Source of the DNA: JAQVWU01 sp964628455
GTDB taxonomy: Bacteria; Bacillota; Clostridia; Oscillospirales; CAG-272
Direction of reading: 5' to 3'
DNA length: 21,840 nucleotides
Assembly: GCA_964628455.1 (NCBI GenBank)
Contig: CAZVPD010000049.1
Coordinates: 1-21,840, forward strand
Below the pieces are notes generated by a model. It saw only the letters and a list, made by a program, of their open reading frames with translations, made no database searches and was not told the origin of the DNA. Shown here piece after piece: positions 7,334-14,947 of this stretch. Positions within the stretch are counted from its first letter, which is position 1, and every line of letters begins with the position of its first letter. The position numbers and the translations under genes are program-made.

Positions 7334-8206
7334 TTATATTGATTTGGATATGAGTTCTGTCGCCGCGGCTATTTCTATGATCTCGTTGGTGATCGCGAGC
7401 TGACGCGCGTTGTTGTATTCGAAGCTAAGTTTTTTGAGCATCCCGTCCGCGTTGCGCGTGGAACTCTGCATAGCCGTCATGCGCGCGATATTTTCGCACA
7501 GCATGGACTGGTTCAGGCATTCATACACATAGCCGATGATGTACTGCGGGACGAGGGTGTCGAAAACTTCGGTTATAGAGGGCTCGTAAATCAGGTCCGC
7601 GCTGTAGAGATATTCATCGCTGACCTCGCTGAAATCATCTATACCGAGCGGCAGGATCCGGATGCAGACGGGTTTCTGCACCGCCTGGCTGATATACCTT
7701 GTGAAGGCGATATACACTTCGCTGACTTCCCGGTCGTTATAGAGATTGACAAGGTGTTCGCCGGTCATCCTGGCGCTGTATATGGAAGGCTTTTGCGAAG
7801 CGCTGAGTTCTTTCACTGCGACGGGGATCCCGAGTTCCGCCAGAATCTCCGTTCCGCAGAGACCCGAAGAAATCGTGTACGGATCCGGGTGCTTTTTTAT
7901 TTCTTCGGCCGCGCATTCGCATACATTGCTGTTGTATGCGCCGCAAAGTCCTTTGTCCGATGTGAGGATTAAAAAAGCCGCCCTGCCCTTTTCCCGCTGC
8001 TTGAGGTAGGGGTGTTCCGTATCGGCCGACTTTTCGAGGATCTCCCTGACCACGGCGCGGACACGCCGCATATAGATCAGGTTATACTGTATCTGAGACA
8101 TCGCTTTTTTTGTCAGCGACGCGGAAAGCAGATACATGGCGTTTGTTATCTGGCGGGTCTGCCTGACGGCGGCGAGATTCCGCTTGATGTCGTTCATGTT
8201 TTTCAC
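7334..8206 (-). CDS. atpG: ATP synthase F1 gamma subunit
   Basis: The gamma subunit, a coiled-coil shaft that turns inside the alpha/beta ring. The N-terminal helix has the conserved QTRQITNAMYLLSAS segment, the centre has ILTSDKGLCGAYNSN, and the C-terminus has RMTAMQSSTRNADGMLKKLSFEYNNARQLAITNEIIEI, which I describe by its ends (SSTRNA, NNARQ, ITNEI). The start is uncertain. ATG 8221 would give 295 residues and overlap atpA, ATG 8197 gives 287, and GTG 8206 gives 290 with a GTGA overlap of the atpA stop. I chose GTG 8206 because the distance to QIT then matches well-studied gamma subunits. The core is normal, with a slightly long insertion in the middle. Confidence 0.95.
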   Translation of the reverse strand: MKNMNDIKRNLAAVRQTRQITNAMYLLSASLTKKAMSQIQYNLIYMRRVRAVVREILEKSADTEHPYLKQREKGRAAFLILTSDKGLCGAYNSNVCECAAEEIKKHPDPYTISSGLCGTEILAELGIPVAVKELSASQKPSIYSARMTGEHLVNLYNDREVSEVYIAFTRYISQAVQKPVCIRILPLGIDDFSEVSDEYLYSADLIYEPSITEVFDTLVPQYIIGYVYECLNQSMLCENIARMTAMQSSTRNADGMLKKLSFEYNNARQLAITNEIIEIAAATELISKSI

Positions 8207-9708
8207 TGCGGGAGCACGCATTCCCTGCGCCAGGTCTGCATCGTGTCGTTGAGGACCCCGGCCTGCTCTTCCGTGAAATCCAGCTTTTTATCTATGGAAC
8301 TCATGATATCCCCGTGTTTTGTCTTTACGAGTACAAGCAGGTTTTCGGATGCATCGTGCGCGTTTTTGGGTTCCGTATTGGCAAAAACGTCGTTTCTGAA
8401 AGCCAGCAGAAGCACGGCCATTTCCGAAAGCGAATAAGTGCTGTTTTTGCCCTGTATGAACAGCAGCGAAAGACATTCGCCGCGCTTCAGCAGGTCTTTT
8501 GTCAGCTGGTCTATGTCGGCTCCGAACCGGGCAAACACGGCCATTTCACGGTACTGCGCCAGTTCGATCCTGAGTTTTCCCGATAATTTTTTCATCGCTT
8601 CGGTTTGCGCGGCGCGCCCTACACGCGATACGGAAAGACCCGTGTTCACCGCGGGGCGTATTCCGCTCCAGAACAGCTCGCTTTCCAGATAGATCTGGCC
8701 GTCGGTGATGGAGATGACGTTTGTCGGGATATAGGACGAGATATTGCCTCCGGTCGTCTCGATGATCGGAAGCGCGGTCACGCTTCCCCCGTCCTTCAGG
8801 CAGGCGGCTCTTTCAAGCAGGCGGCTGTGCAGATAGAATACGTCTCCGGGATAGGCTTCCCGTCCCGGCGGTCTGTGCAGCAGCAGGGACATGGTCCTGT
8901 AGGCGACCGCGTGTTTTGAAAGGTCGTCATAAACGACGAGTACGTCCCGGCCTTTTTCCATGAAGTATTCGGCGATCGAGCAGGCGGAATAAGGGGCCAG
9001 ATACTGCATCGCCGGACTGTCTGAAGCTGTTGCGGATACGACAATGCTGTATTTCATCGCCTCGCTTTCCCTGAGCGTTTTGATGATCTGCGAAACGTTG
9101 GAGGCTTTCTGCCCGATCGCACAGTAAATGCAGATAACGCCCGTGGTCTTCTGATTCAATATTGTGGTCATTGCAATCGAGGTTTTCCCGGTCTGACGGT
9201 CTCCGATGATCAGTTCGCGCTGGCCGCGCCCTATGGGGATCATGCTGTCGATGGAAATGATCCCGGTCTGAAGGGGCGTGTCGACCGGCCGTCTTTTGAT
9301 GAGGGGAAGCGCCGGACGTTCTATGGTGCGGCTTTCGCGTGTTTTGAGAGGCTCGCCGTCGTATGTCCTCCCGAGCGGGTCGATCACCCGTCCGATCAGG
9401 TCGTCGCCGACAGGTACATCGGAAACAGTGTTCAGCCCGCGCACGGCGTCGCCGACGCCGACGCTGTCCGAAGAATCAAAAAGCACGGCGCCGACTCCGT
9501 TTTCCTCGAGGTCCATGACCATGCCGTAGATGCCGCTTTTAAATTCGAGCAGTTCGCCGTATCTTCTGTGAGGCAGGTCGTCGATCCTGACGACTCCGTC
9601 GCCCGATTTGGAAACGGAACCGAAGCGGTAGTATATATCTTTTTTCTCAAAGGATTCGATCCTTCGCTTTAAATAAGTGTTTATGTTTTCTGCGGTCAGT
9701 TCGCCCAT
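8203..9708 (-). CDS. atpA: ATP synthase F1 alpha subunit
   Basis: The 501-residue alpha subunit, forming the non-catalytic nucleotide sites. The P-loop GDRQTGKTS is at residues 169-177, and the SVSRVGRAAQ block near 360 holds the arginine finger. The N-terminal helix (ENINTYLKRRIESF) is retained; in E. coli the equivalent segment docks on the N-terminal domain of delta, which this operon's delta lacks. A run of G's (AAAGGGGGGAG) lies about 13 bases before the ATG, somewhat far for a ribosome binding site. The gene overlaps atpG by a few bases and follows atpH by 27 bases. Confidence 0.98.
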   Translation of the reverse strand: MGELTAENINTYLKRRIESFEKKDIYYRFGSVSKSGDGVVRIDDLPHRRYGELLEFKSGIYGMVMDLEENGVGAVLFDSSDSVGVGDAVRGLNTVSDVPVGDDLIGRVIDPLGRTYDGEPLKTRESRTIERPALPLIKRRPVDTPLQTGIISIDSMIPIGRGQRELIIGDRQTGKTSIAMTTILNQKTTGVICIYCAIGQKASNVSQIIKTLRESEAMKYSIVVSATASDSPAMQYLAPYSACSIAEYFMEKGRDVLVVYDDLSKHAVAYRTMSLLLHRPPGREAYPGDVFYLHSRLLERAACLKDGGSVTALPIIETTGGNISSYIPTNVISITDGQIYLESELFWSGIRPAVNTGLSVSRVGRAAQTEAMKKLSGKLRIELAQYREMAVFARFGADIDQLTKDLLKRGECLSLLFIQGKNSTYSLSEMAVLLLAFRNDVFANTEPKNAHDASENLLVLVKTKHGDIMSSIDKKLDFTEEQAGVLNDTMQTWRRECVLPQ

Positions 9709-9735
9709 GGTGCGATGAATCTCCCCCCTTTCTTT

Positions 9736-10038
9736 TTATTCCGATATGTATTCTTTCATTTTCATGAGCTGTCCGCTGACGCTCCTGTCGTAAACTTTGC
9801 CTTTGAAACAGACGATGAAACCCCCGATGATGCTTTTGTCGGTTATTCGTTCGAATTCGAACGTATCGCCGAATTTACGCCCGACCCCCCTGCATATGTA
9901 CGCGTAGGTCTCGTCGGTCATATTCCCGGCTTCTGTAATGGTCGCTTTTATCATACGGAGCACCTGACTTTCCGTGTATATTTTCGGGATACGGGAAATA
10001 AGCCGGCGCCGGTCACTTTTTTGCCGGGCTTTCGGCAA
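9736..10038 (-). CDS. atpH: ATP synthase delta subunit, short form lacking the N-terminal domain
   Basis: About 100 residues; bacterial delta (OSCP) subunits are usually near 175-180. The C-terminal half is recognisable: a helix followed by GRKFGDTFEFERITDKSIIG and then GGFIVCFKGKVYDRSV, which match the delta C-terminal domain (vDpsliGGf.v.....v.DgSv). The alpha-helical N-terminal domain that binds the top of F1 is absent, and the upstream bases are already used by atpF, so it is not hidden by a frameshift in the non-overlapping sequence. The likely start is TTG at 10038, with AGGAG four bases before it inside the atpF 3' end (26-base overlap). If functional it would bind the b stalk, but its contact with alpha would have to differ from the standard model. 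The C-terminal identity is fairly sure; the mode of action is inference. Confidence 0.85.
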   Translation of the reverse strand: MPKARQKSDRRRLISRIPKIYTESQVLRMIKATITEAGNMTDETYAYICRGVGRKFGDTFEFERITDKSIIGGFIVCFKGKVYDRSVSGQLMKMKEYISE

Positions 10039-10513
10039 AAAACTCCTGCGCCAGTTTCATATTATCGCTGTCGTTTACTTCGCGCGCGAGTATTTTTTTC
10101 GAAATATCGACAGCAAGGGAGGCGACTTCTTTTCTCATCGCTTTTACCGAAGCTTCGCGTTCCTCTTCGATTTTGATCCTGGCCGCGTTCAAAAGAGCGT
10201 CCGCTTCTTTTTTTGCTTCGGCAAGTTTTGCCGCAGCTTCTTCGGATGCCTTTTTCTGGCTTGCAAGGAGGATCTCATTCGTTTTTTCACCGGCTCCGGC
10301 GAGTATTTTTTCATAGTCGCCGACCAGTTTATCGGCTTCCGATTTTCTCTGTTCCGCTTTTTCGGTCAGGTCGACGACTTTTCCGATACGGGCGTCAAGA
10401 AACTTTTTAACCGGCTTGTAGACGAGAACACGGAGGATAATATATAAAAGCACTATATTCAATAAATTCAGCAATAAATCCATCGGGATTTTTGCGGCGT
10501 CAAGCCCTTCCAT
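10013..10513 (-). CDS. atpF: ATP synthase Fo b subunit
   Basis: A 166-residue b subunit forming the peripheral stalk. One N-terminal membrane helix (residues about 10-30, MDLLLNLLNIVLLYIILRVL) is followed by the conserved YKPVKKFLDAR and a long charged coiled coil rich in Ala, Glu and Lys, ending at SPAKK. Length is normal. Its 3' end overlaps atpH, which fits translational coupling. It would dimerise and hold F1 through delta; because delta is short here, the b C-terminus may carry more of that contact (inference). Confidence 0.95.
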   Translation of the reverse strand: MEGLDAAKIPMDLLLNLLNIVLLYIILRVLVYKPVKKFLDARIGKVVDLTEKAEQRKSEADKLVGDYEKILAGAGEKTNEILLASQKKASEEAAAKLAEAKKEADALLNAARIKIEEEREASVKAMRKEVASLAVDISKKILAREVNDSDNMKLAQEFFAESPAKK

Positions 10514-10540
10514 TTACCGGAACCTCACCTTCATTTATAT

Positions 10541-10753
10541 TTATACCTTGGCGCTCAGTATCAGTGCGATAACAAAAGCATAGATCGCGGTCGATTCGGC
10601 GATCGCAAGGCCGAGGAGCAGTACAGAGCTTATTTTACCCGAAGCTTCGGGCTGGCGCGCGATCGCCTGTACTGCCTGACCTGTTGCGTATCCCATCATA
10701 GCGCCTGCTCCCAGGGCAGGTAAAAGTGCCAGTGCTGCGGCAATTGCGTTCAT
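10541..10753 (-). CDS. atpE: ATP synthase Fo c subunit (rotor ring)
   Basis: A 70-residue hairpin of two membrane helices joined by the ARQPEA loop, as in all c subunits. The ion-binding carboxylate is Glu53 in AIAESTAIY. Ser54, Thr55 and Tyr58 match the Na+-binding set Glu65, Ser66, Thr67, Tyr70 of Ilyobacter tartaricus, and the helix-2 spacing is identical. However, the helix-1 Gln32 that completes the Na+ site is Met20 here (AMMGYATG aligned to VGQGYAAG without gaps). The coupling ion therefore cannot be called from sequence. GGAGG lies 9 bases before the ATG. Small, standard gene between atpB and atpF. Confidence 0.97.
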   Translation of the reverse strand: MNAIAAALALLPALGAGAMMGYATGQAVQAIARQPEASGKISSVLLLGLAIAESTAIYAFVIALILSAKV

Positions 10754-10804
10754 CGTTCATATCCTCCGGTTTGTTATATAGATTGTAATATTCGTTTTTT
10801 TCGG

Positions 10805-11701
10805 TTATTCGTGTTCCGCGGCTTCGTTTATAAATGTCAGTGAGAGAATAATAAAAATATAGGTCTGTATCAGCGGGTGGAAGACGTTGAAGTATAAGCC
10901 CGCCAGAGCGGTCAGGCCGATGGAATATCCTCCGAGGGAGGATTTCAGCAGTTCCATGACGATCATCCCGCCCAGCATATTGCCGAAAAGCCGGCATGCG
11001 AGCGAAACGGGGACGGAAATGTCTGAAAGAACTTTCATAGGGAAAATGATCGGCGAAGGGGAGGCCAGCCCTTTGATCCTGCCTTTGATCCCTTTCTTTT
11101 TTATGCTTAAAAAGTTAATTAAAAAGAAAGTGGCCAGCCCGAGCGAAAAAGTCATCACAAGGTCGGCTGTCGGTGGCCTCAGTCCGAAAAGTTCGGCGAC
11201 TGCGCAGCCGATCAGCATGGCGGCGACGGAGAACATGTATGCCGGGAGTTCGTCCGAAAGGTCGCCCGTGACGTTTTTCGTAAAGGAACAGACGGATTCG
11301 ACCGCGATCTCGATCACATTCTGAATGCCTTTCGGCTTTTCCGCAAACCTCGGGAATATAAAAAATCTGAAGATCAGGGACAGCAGCAAAAATACCGCGA
11401 TGATCCCCCATGTGATGACGGTTGAGCTTGAAAAGGAGATCCCGAATAACGTCGTCCGGGGCGGGAACAATTTGAATTCGACTTCGAGCCCGCCTGAACC
11501 GCCGGAAAACAGACTGATGATGATGCCTACGAAATACCATGCGCAGATGATCATCAGGGCAAACATCAGCGTCCGGAATGTCCTGACCTTTTTCGGCTGC
11601 ACGGTGTTTTCGAGCTTTTGTTTCGCCGCGGATCTTGCGATAAAGGCCCCCGCTCCGACTGCGGCGGTCACCGCCATTTTTATGATCTCTCCGGTTCCCA
11701 T
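10805..11701 (-). CDS. atpB: ATP synthase Fo a subunit
   Basis: The a subunit, which forms the ion half-channels against the c ring. The essential Arg237 lies in SLACRLFGNMLGG, and the C-terminus has FHPLIQTYIFIILSLTFI. The ATG at 11701 gives 298 residues and has AGAAGG upstream; the longer reading from 11806 would run through the preceding gene, and its extra 35 residues do not look like the family. The protein is longer than most a subunits (about 230-270) because of an extended N-terminus and a loop of 20 basic residues near 200-210 (SIKKKGIKGRIKG). It starts one base after the atpI/R-like gene ends. Confidence 0.95.
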   Translation of the reverse strand: MGTGEIIKMAVTAAVGAGAFIARSAAKQKLENTVQPKKVRTFRTLMFALMIICAWYFVGIIISLFSGGSGGLEVEFKLFPPRTTLFGISFSSSTVITWGIIAVFLLLSLIFRFFIFPRFAEKPKGIQNVIEIAVESVCSFTKNVTGDLSDELPAYMFSVAAMLIGCAVAELFGLRPPTADLVMTFSLGLATFFLINFLSIKKKGIKGRIKGLASPSPIIFPMKVLSDISVPVSLACRLFGNMLGGMIVMELLKSSLGGYSIGLTALAGLYFNVFHPLIQTYIFIILSLTFINEAAEHE

Positions 11702-11702
11702 C

Positions 11703-12002
11703 TTATTCGGCCTTCTTTCCGACGGAATTGCTGCTGCGGCAATGAACGCAGGCAAAGTATATAAAAGAGGACAGGAGTATGCCCGCCCCGAATCCGATCC
11801 CGGCAAAAGCGATCCGGTCCCGCAGCACCGTCAGCAGCAGAACGGCGGAAACGGCGTAGACGGCAGCCTTCAGCAGCAGGGGGAGTACCGGATTTTTGCC
11901 GGAAATCAATATCCGTCCGGTTATGTTTTTTAACAGGTAAAACTGACCGGCGCCGATGGCGGCGCCGCAGAAGATCATTGCTGCCGTGATGAGTGCTTCC
12001 AT
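11703..12002 (-). CDS. Small ATP synthase-associated membrane protein (AtpI/AtpR-like)
   Basis: A 99-residue protein with three hydrophobic helices (about residues 4-26, 39-60 and 66-86) and a polar tail. It is the first gene of the ATP synthase operon, directly against atpB. That position and size match AtpI (a c-ring assembly factor) or AtpR of N-type ATPases, which are both small membrane proteins encoded at the front of atp operons. I cannot decide between them by eye, since these proteins diverge strongly. The ATG at 12002 follows GGGAAAGGATTTCGC, with AAAGGA about 7 bases upstream. Confidence 0.65.
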   Translation of the reverse strand: MEALITAAMIFCGAAIGAGQFYLLKNITGRILISGKNPVLPLLLKAAVYAVSAVLLLTVLRDRIAFAGIGFGAGILLSSFIYFACVHCRSSNSVGKKAE

Positions 12003-12049
12003 GCGAAATCCTTTCCCTCACATGCAAATAAAGAACAACATAACAAAGA

Positions 12050-12078
12050 ATTATACACTGTTCTGCCGAAAAAGTAAA
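12050..12078 (-). promoter_or_regulatory. Sigma-A promoter of the ATP synthase operon
   Basis: On the minus strand TTTACT (12078-12073) and an exact TATAAT (12055-12050) are 17 bases apart. Transcription would start near 12043, about 40 bases before the first gene. Confidence 0.75.
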
Positions 12079-12100
12079 ATATAATAATATTTTGAATTCA

Positions 12101-12115
12101 ATAGGAAGTTCCTAT
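12101..12115. promoter_or_regulatory. Perfect palindrome, probable LysR-type operator
   Basis: ATAGGAAGTTCCTAT is a perfect 7-1-7 inverted repeat and contains the T-N11-A signature of LysR-type sites. Its centre (12108) lies about 65 bases upstream of the predicted atp start and about 50 bases upstream of the predicted lysR start. A second short palindrome, TTGAATTCAA, abuts it at 12092-12101. Confidence 0.65.
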
Positions 12116-12122
12116 CGGAGCA

Positions 12123-12151
12123 TTGAATTTTTCATAAAACAATTCTATAAT
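12123..12151 (+). promoter_or_regulatory. Sigma-A promoter of the LysR-type gene
   Basis: TTGAAT (12123-12128) and an exact TATAAT (12146-12151) are 17 bases apart, 8 bases after the palindrome. The start would fall near 12158, about 32 bases before the gene. Confidence 0.75.
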
Positions 12152-12189
12152 GGAAGGGTATATAAAAATAGGTTTGGAAGTGATTTTTA

Positions 12190-13101
12190 TTGAATCTGAA
12201 TATTTTAAGATATGTTGCGGCGGTGGATGAGGAAAAAAGCTTTACCAGAGCGGCTCAGAAGCTTTATGTTTCGCAGCCCTCGCTGAGCCAGAGTATCAGG
12301 ATGCTGGAAAAACAGATGGGCGTTCTGCTTTTTGACAGGGAAAAGACGCCTCTCGGGCTGACGGCCGAGGGGGAGGTGTTTCTGGAGTGGGCTAAAATCA
12401 CGCTTCATTCGGAAGACAGGATGCTTGCGCGGATGGCTGCCGTGTCGGGGGGGATCCGGCGGAAGCTGACGGCCGGCATATCCTCCTGTCTGAGTAAAAA
12501 TATCCTCCCGGAGGCATTGGAAAAATTCTGCGGACAGACAGGAAACTGCCTGCTGTCGGTCGTCGAACAGCCGTACCGCGAACTTCTCGGCATGCTCAAT
12601 GAGGGCAAAATCGACCTGATGGTCGACACGCCGCAGCAGGATACCGTGCAGTACACGAGCATACACCTGATGACCGAACGCCTGTTTTTGGCCGCGGACA
12701 AAAAATTCCGCTTCGGGACCGCGGGCCCGGGAGAATTCCCGTCCGTATCGCTGAACGATCTGGCTGACAAGCCGTTTATCGTGCTTGACCCTTCGATGTA
12801 CCTCGGCGCCGTGATGCGGAGTTTTTTCGCTGAGTTTGATGCTGCGCCGGATATTCTGATGGAATGTCAGAGCGTCGAAACGGCCTGTCTGATGGTGGAG
12901 GCAAAAACGGGGATAAGCCTGATACCGGAGCTGTTTTTAAAAGATCACCGCATACCGGAAGGGGTCTGCTGTTATACCGTGGAGGGGATGCCGCTGACAA
13001 GGGATATCGCGGTCGTTTACCGCAATGACAGGCGGCTTTCGGAGGACGAACGCCTGCTGACGGATATCCTGGCCGAACAATTTTCCGTGCGGGTCCTGTG
13101 A
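12190..13101 (+). CDS. LysR-type transcriptional regulator
   Basis: A 303-residue LysR-type regulator of normal length. Residues 1-60 form the winged helix-turn-helix (FTRAAQKLYVSQPSLSQSIR, then LEKQMGVLLFDR, then LTAEGEVFLE). The rest is the ligand-binding domain (ISSCLSKNILPEALEKF, then LMVDTPQQD...). It starts with TTG; GGAAG about 9 bases upstream and the typical MNLNILRYVAAV opening support this. The gene is divergent from the ATP synthase operon, with the palindromic operator between them, so regulation of itself and perhaps of the atp genes is likely. The effector is unknown. Confidence 0.93.
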   Translation: MNLNILRYVAAVDEEKSFTRAAQKLYVSQPSLSQSIRMLEKQMGVLLFDREKTPLGLTAEGEVFLEWAKITLHSEDRMLARMAAVSGGIRRKLTAGISSCLSKNILPEALEKFCGQTGNCLLSVVEQPYRELLGMLNEGKIDLMVDTPQQDTVQYTSIHLMTERLFLAADKKFRFGTAGPGEFPSVSLNDLADKPFIVLDPSMYLGAVMRSFFAEFDAAPDILMECQSVETACLMVEAKTGISLIPELFLKDHRIPEGVCCYTVEGMPLTRDIAVVYRNDRRLSEDERLLTDILAEQFSVRVL

Positions 13102-13132
13102 CCCGATCCCGGCACCTGACGGAAAAGGGTAT

Positions 13133-13169
13133 AAAAAAAGAAATACAGCCGTCGTAATGACATCTGTAT
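13133..13169 (-). terminator. Intrinsic terminator of the phosphate-transport operon
   Basis: On the minus strand ATACAG and GTC pair with GAC and CTGTAT, interrupted by a two-base mismatch, then TTTCTTTTTTT follows. It lies 33 bases after the DUF47 gene, which converges with the LysR gene. Confidence 0.7.
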
Positions 13170-13201
13170 CCCGTTGAAAGAAGTCCGGATATAAAAATGT
13201 T

Positions 13202-13825
13202 TTATGTGTTGCCGATGGCGATGCTCTCCACAATGTCGGCGACGTCTTCGCAGGCGTCGCAGCAACCTTCGAAAAACTCGTAGATATCGCGCCATGCGAT
13301 GACCGTAAGAGGGTCTTTGGTCGTCGAATGAAGTTTTCTCATGGAACTGATGTACATGGCGTCCCCTTCTTCTTCGATGTGGTTGATTTCAATGATCAGA
13401 TCCTTGAGTTTTTTCGATTTTTTAAAATAGCGGAACTCCTCGAGCGTTTGTTTTGTCGCGCTGCAGACGCGGATCAGCAGGGATGCGAAAGCTATGCTGT
13501 CCTCGCGTATCTCGGTGACGTTGTTCATGTATATGCGGATCAGGATATCCTCGATCGAATCGATGACGTCGTCGAGTTTCTGGCTCAGTTTCATGATGTC
13601 CTCGCGTTCGATGGGCGTTATGAAAGCACGGACCAGTTCGTGGATCATTTTATGCTTTGTCACGTCGCCTCTGTTTTCTATATCGTGCATTTGTATCAGC
13701 ATTTCGGGCAGCGCTCCGACGCTGAATGCGCTGAGGTCTTTTTTAAGTAATTCCGCCGCCTCGCAGGCCACCGCGGCGCTTTCGATAAAATTGCTGAAGA
13801 AAAAATCCTCGTTCTTTTTTGACAT
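13202..13825 (-). CDS. DUF47 family phosphate-transport accessory protein (PhoU-like)
   Basis: A 207-residue all-helical protein of the DUF47/PhoU-like family, which is commonly encoded with PiT transporters and is thought to modulate them. It shows the internal pattern of the family: HDIENRGDVTKHKM near residue 45, the ITPIEREDIMKLSQKLDDVIDSIED block (quoted by its ends, TPIERED and DDVIDSIED) near 68, and NHIEEEGDAMY near 148; the Glu/Asp clusters are typical metal-binding sites. I prefer ATG 13825 to GTG 13837 because MSKKNEDFFF matches family openings and AAGGTG lies about 11 bases before it. It follows pit by 57 bases in the same operon. Confidence 0.9.
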   Translation of the reverse strand: MSKKNEDFFFSNFIESAAVACEAAELLKKDLSAFSVGALPEMLIQMHDIENRGDVTKHKMIHELVRAFITPIEREDIMKLSQKLDDVIDSIEDILIRIYMNNVTEIREDSIAFASLLIRVCSATKQTLEEFRYFKKSKKLKDLIIEINHIEEEGDAMYISSMRKLHSTTKDPLTVIAWRDIYEFFEGCCDACEDVADIVESIAIGNT

Positions 13826-13882
13826 ATATTTTAACACACCTTTCTTTTAAGTAACGAAACGGTCACCGGTTTTTATCCGCGG

Positions 13883-14947
13883 TTAAAAAATCAGCAGAAA
13901 CAGTTTGGATATGAGAAATCCGATGATGCCGCAGCCGGGAAAAGTCAGGATCCATGTAAAGACCATGTCCTTGACGACACCCAGATTGACGGCCGATAAG
14001 CGCTTTGTGGCCCCCACTCCCATGACGGCGGTCGTTTTTGTGTGGGTCGTGCTAACCGGTATGCCGAAAACAGACGAAAGCAGCAGGCAGGACGCGGCGG
14101 CGAAGTCGGCTGTAAACCCCTGGTATTTTTCGAGTTTTACCATATCCATGCCGACTGCCTTGATGATTTTATATCCCCCCACCGAGGTTCCCACCGCCAT
14201 GACGACCGAGCATAAAAGCATCATCCACAGCGGGATGACCGCGCTGCCGGTCGTGTCGCTGCCGTTTACAAGAAAAACTCCCAGGATAAGGACGCCCATG
14301 AATTTCTGCCCGTCCTGAGCTCCGTGCATAAAGGACATGGCGGCTCCGCCGAATATCTGCGCGTTTTTAAAAAAGCCGGATGTTTTTCTTCGGTCGGTGT
14401 TTTTGAAGAGAAACATGGTGATTTTGGTGAAACCGTACCCGCTCCCGAAACCGAGAAGGGTCGACAGGACAAGCCCGTACAGGACGGTGACCCATGCCTT
14501 GCCGTTGATCCCGCCCAGTCCGTTTTGCAGGGCGATGGCCGCTCCCGAAAGTCCCGCGATCAGGGCGTGGCTTTCGCTTGTCGGAATGCCGAAGTACCAG
14601 GCGACGGTCGCCCAGATGATGATGGCGACCAGCGCCGCGCATAACGCTATGATGGCCGCCTGATTGTCTCCGCTGAAGTTCACCATATTTTTTATGGTCA
14701 TGGCGACTGTGGAGTTGACAAGAGTCATGACAAAAACCCCGAAAAAGTTGAATATCGCGGCCATGAACACCGCGCTGCGCGGGCTCATCGCGCGCGTTGC
14801 GATACATGTGGCGATGGCGTTCGGCGCATCCGTCCAGCCGTTAACGAAAATCACACCCATGGTCAGCAGGATCGTCGTCATTAAAATGGGGTTGGAAAAA
14901 ACTTCTTTGATAAACCATAAAAATTCAATTTCCAATCGGCGGATCAT
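13883..14947 (-). CDS. pit: PiT family low-affinity inorganic phosphate transporter
   Basis: A 354-residue membrane protein of the PiT family, importing phosphate with a cation. The signature NGWTDAPNAIAT is at residues 36-47, GIPTSESHALIAG follows in the first repeat, and the second repeat has SFMHGAQDGQKFMGV and GIPVSTTHT. Both halves of the inverted-repeat fold are complete. It is the first gene of the pit-DUF47 operon. Some PiT members use H+ and others Na+; the sequence does not tell which. Confidence 0.95.
   Translation of the reverse strand: MIRRLEIEFLWFIKEVFSNPILMTTILLTMGVIFVNGWTDAPNAIATCIATRAMSPRSAVFMAAIFNFFGVFVMTLVNSTVAMTIKNMVNFSGDNQAAIIALCAALVAIIIWATVAWYFGIPTSESHALIAGLSGAAIALQNGLGGINGKAWVTVLYGLVLSTLLGFGSGYGFTKITMFLFKNTDRRKTSGFFKNAQIFGGAAMSFMHGAQDGQKFMGVLILGVFLVNGSDTTGSAVIPLWMMLLCSVVMAVGTSVGGYKIIKAVGMDMVKLEKYQGFTADFAAASCLLLSSVFGIPVSTTHTKTTAVMGVGATKRLSAVNLGVVKDMVFTWILTFPGCGIIGFLISKLFLLIF

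Noticed and set aside
6366..7403. Long plus-strand ORF (345 codons)
   Set aside because: It is opposite atpD and atpG, whose conserved motifs are unambiguous. High GC in third positions of the real gene explains the open shadow frame.
10805..11806. Extended atpB start at 11806
   Set aside because: It would overlap the preceding gene by about 100 bases, and the added N-terminus has no similarity to a subunits. ATG 11701 has a proper ribosome binding site.
11325..11933. Plus-strand ORF (202 codons) over atpB and the AtpI/R-like gene
   Set aside because: Antisense to two operon genes and without any domain.
13091..13104. GGGTC-CTGT-GACCC hairpin at the lysR stop
   Set aside because: Only a 5-bp stem, inside the coding end, and no T-run follows, so I do not call it a terminator.
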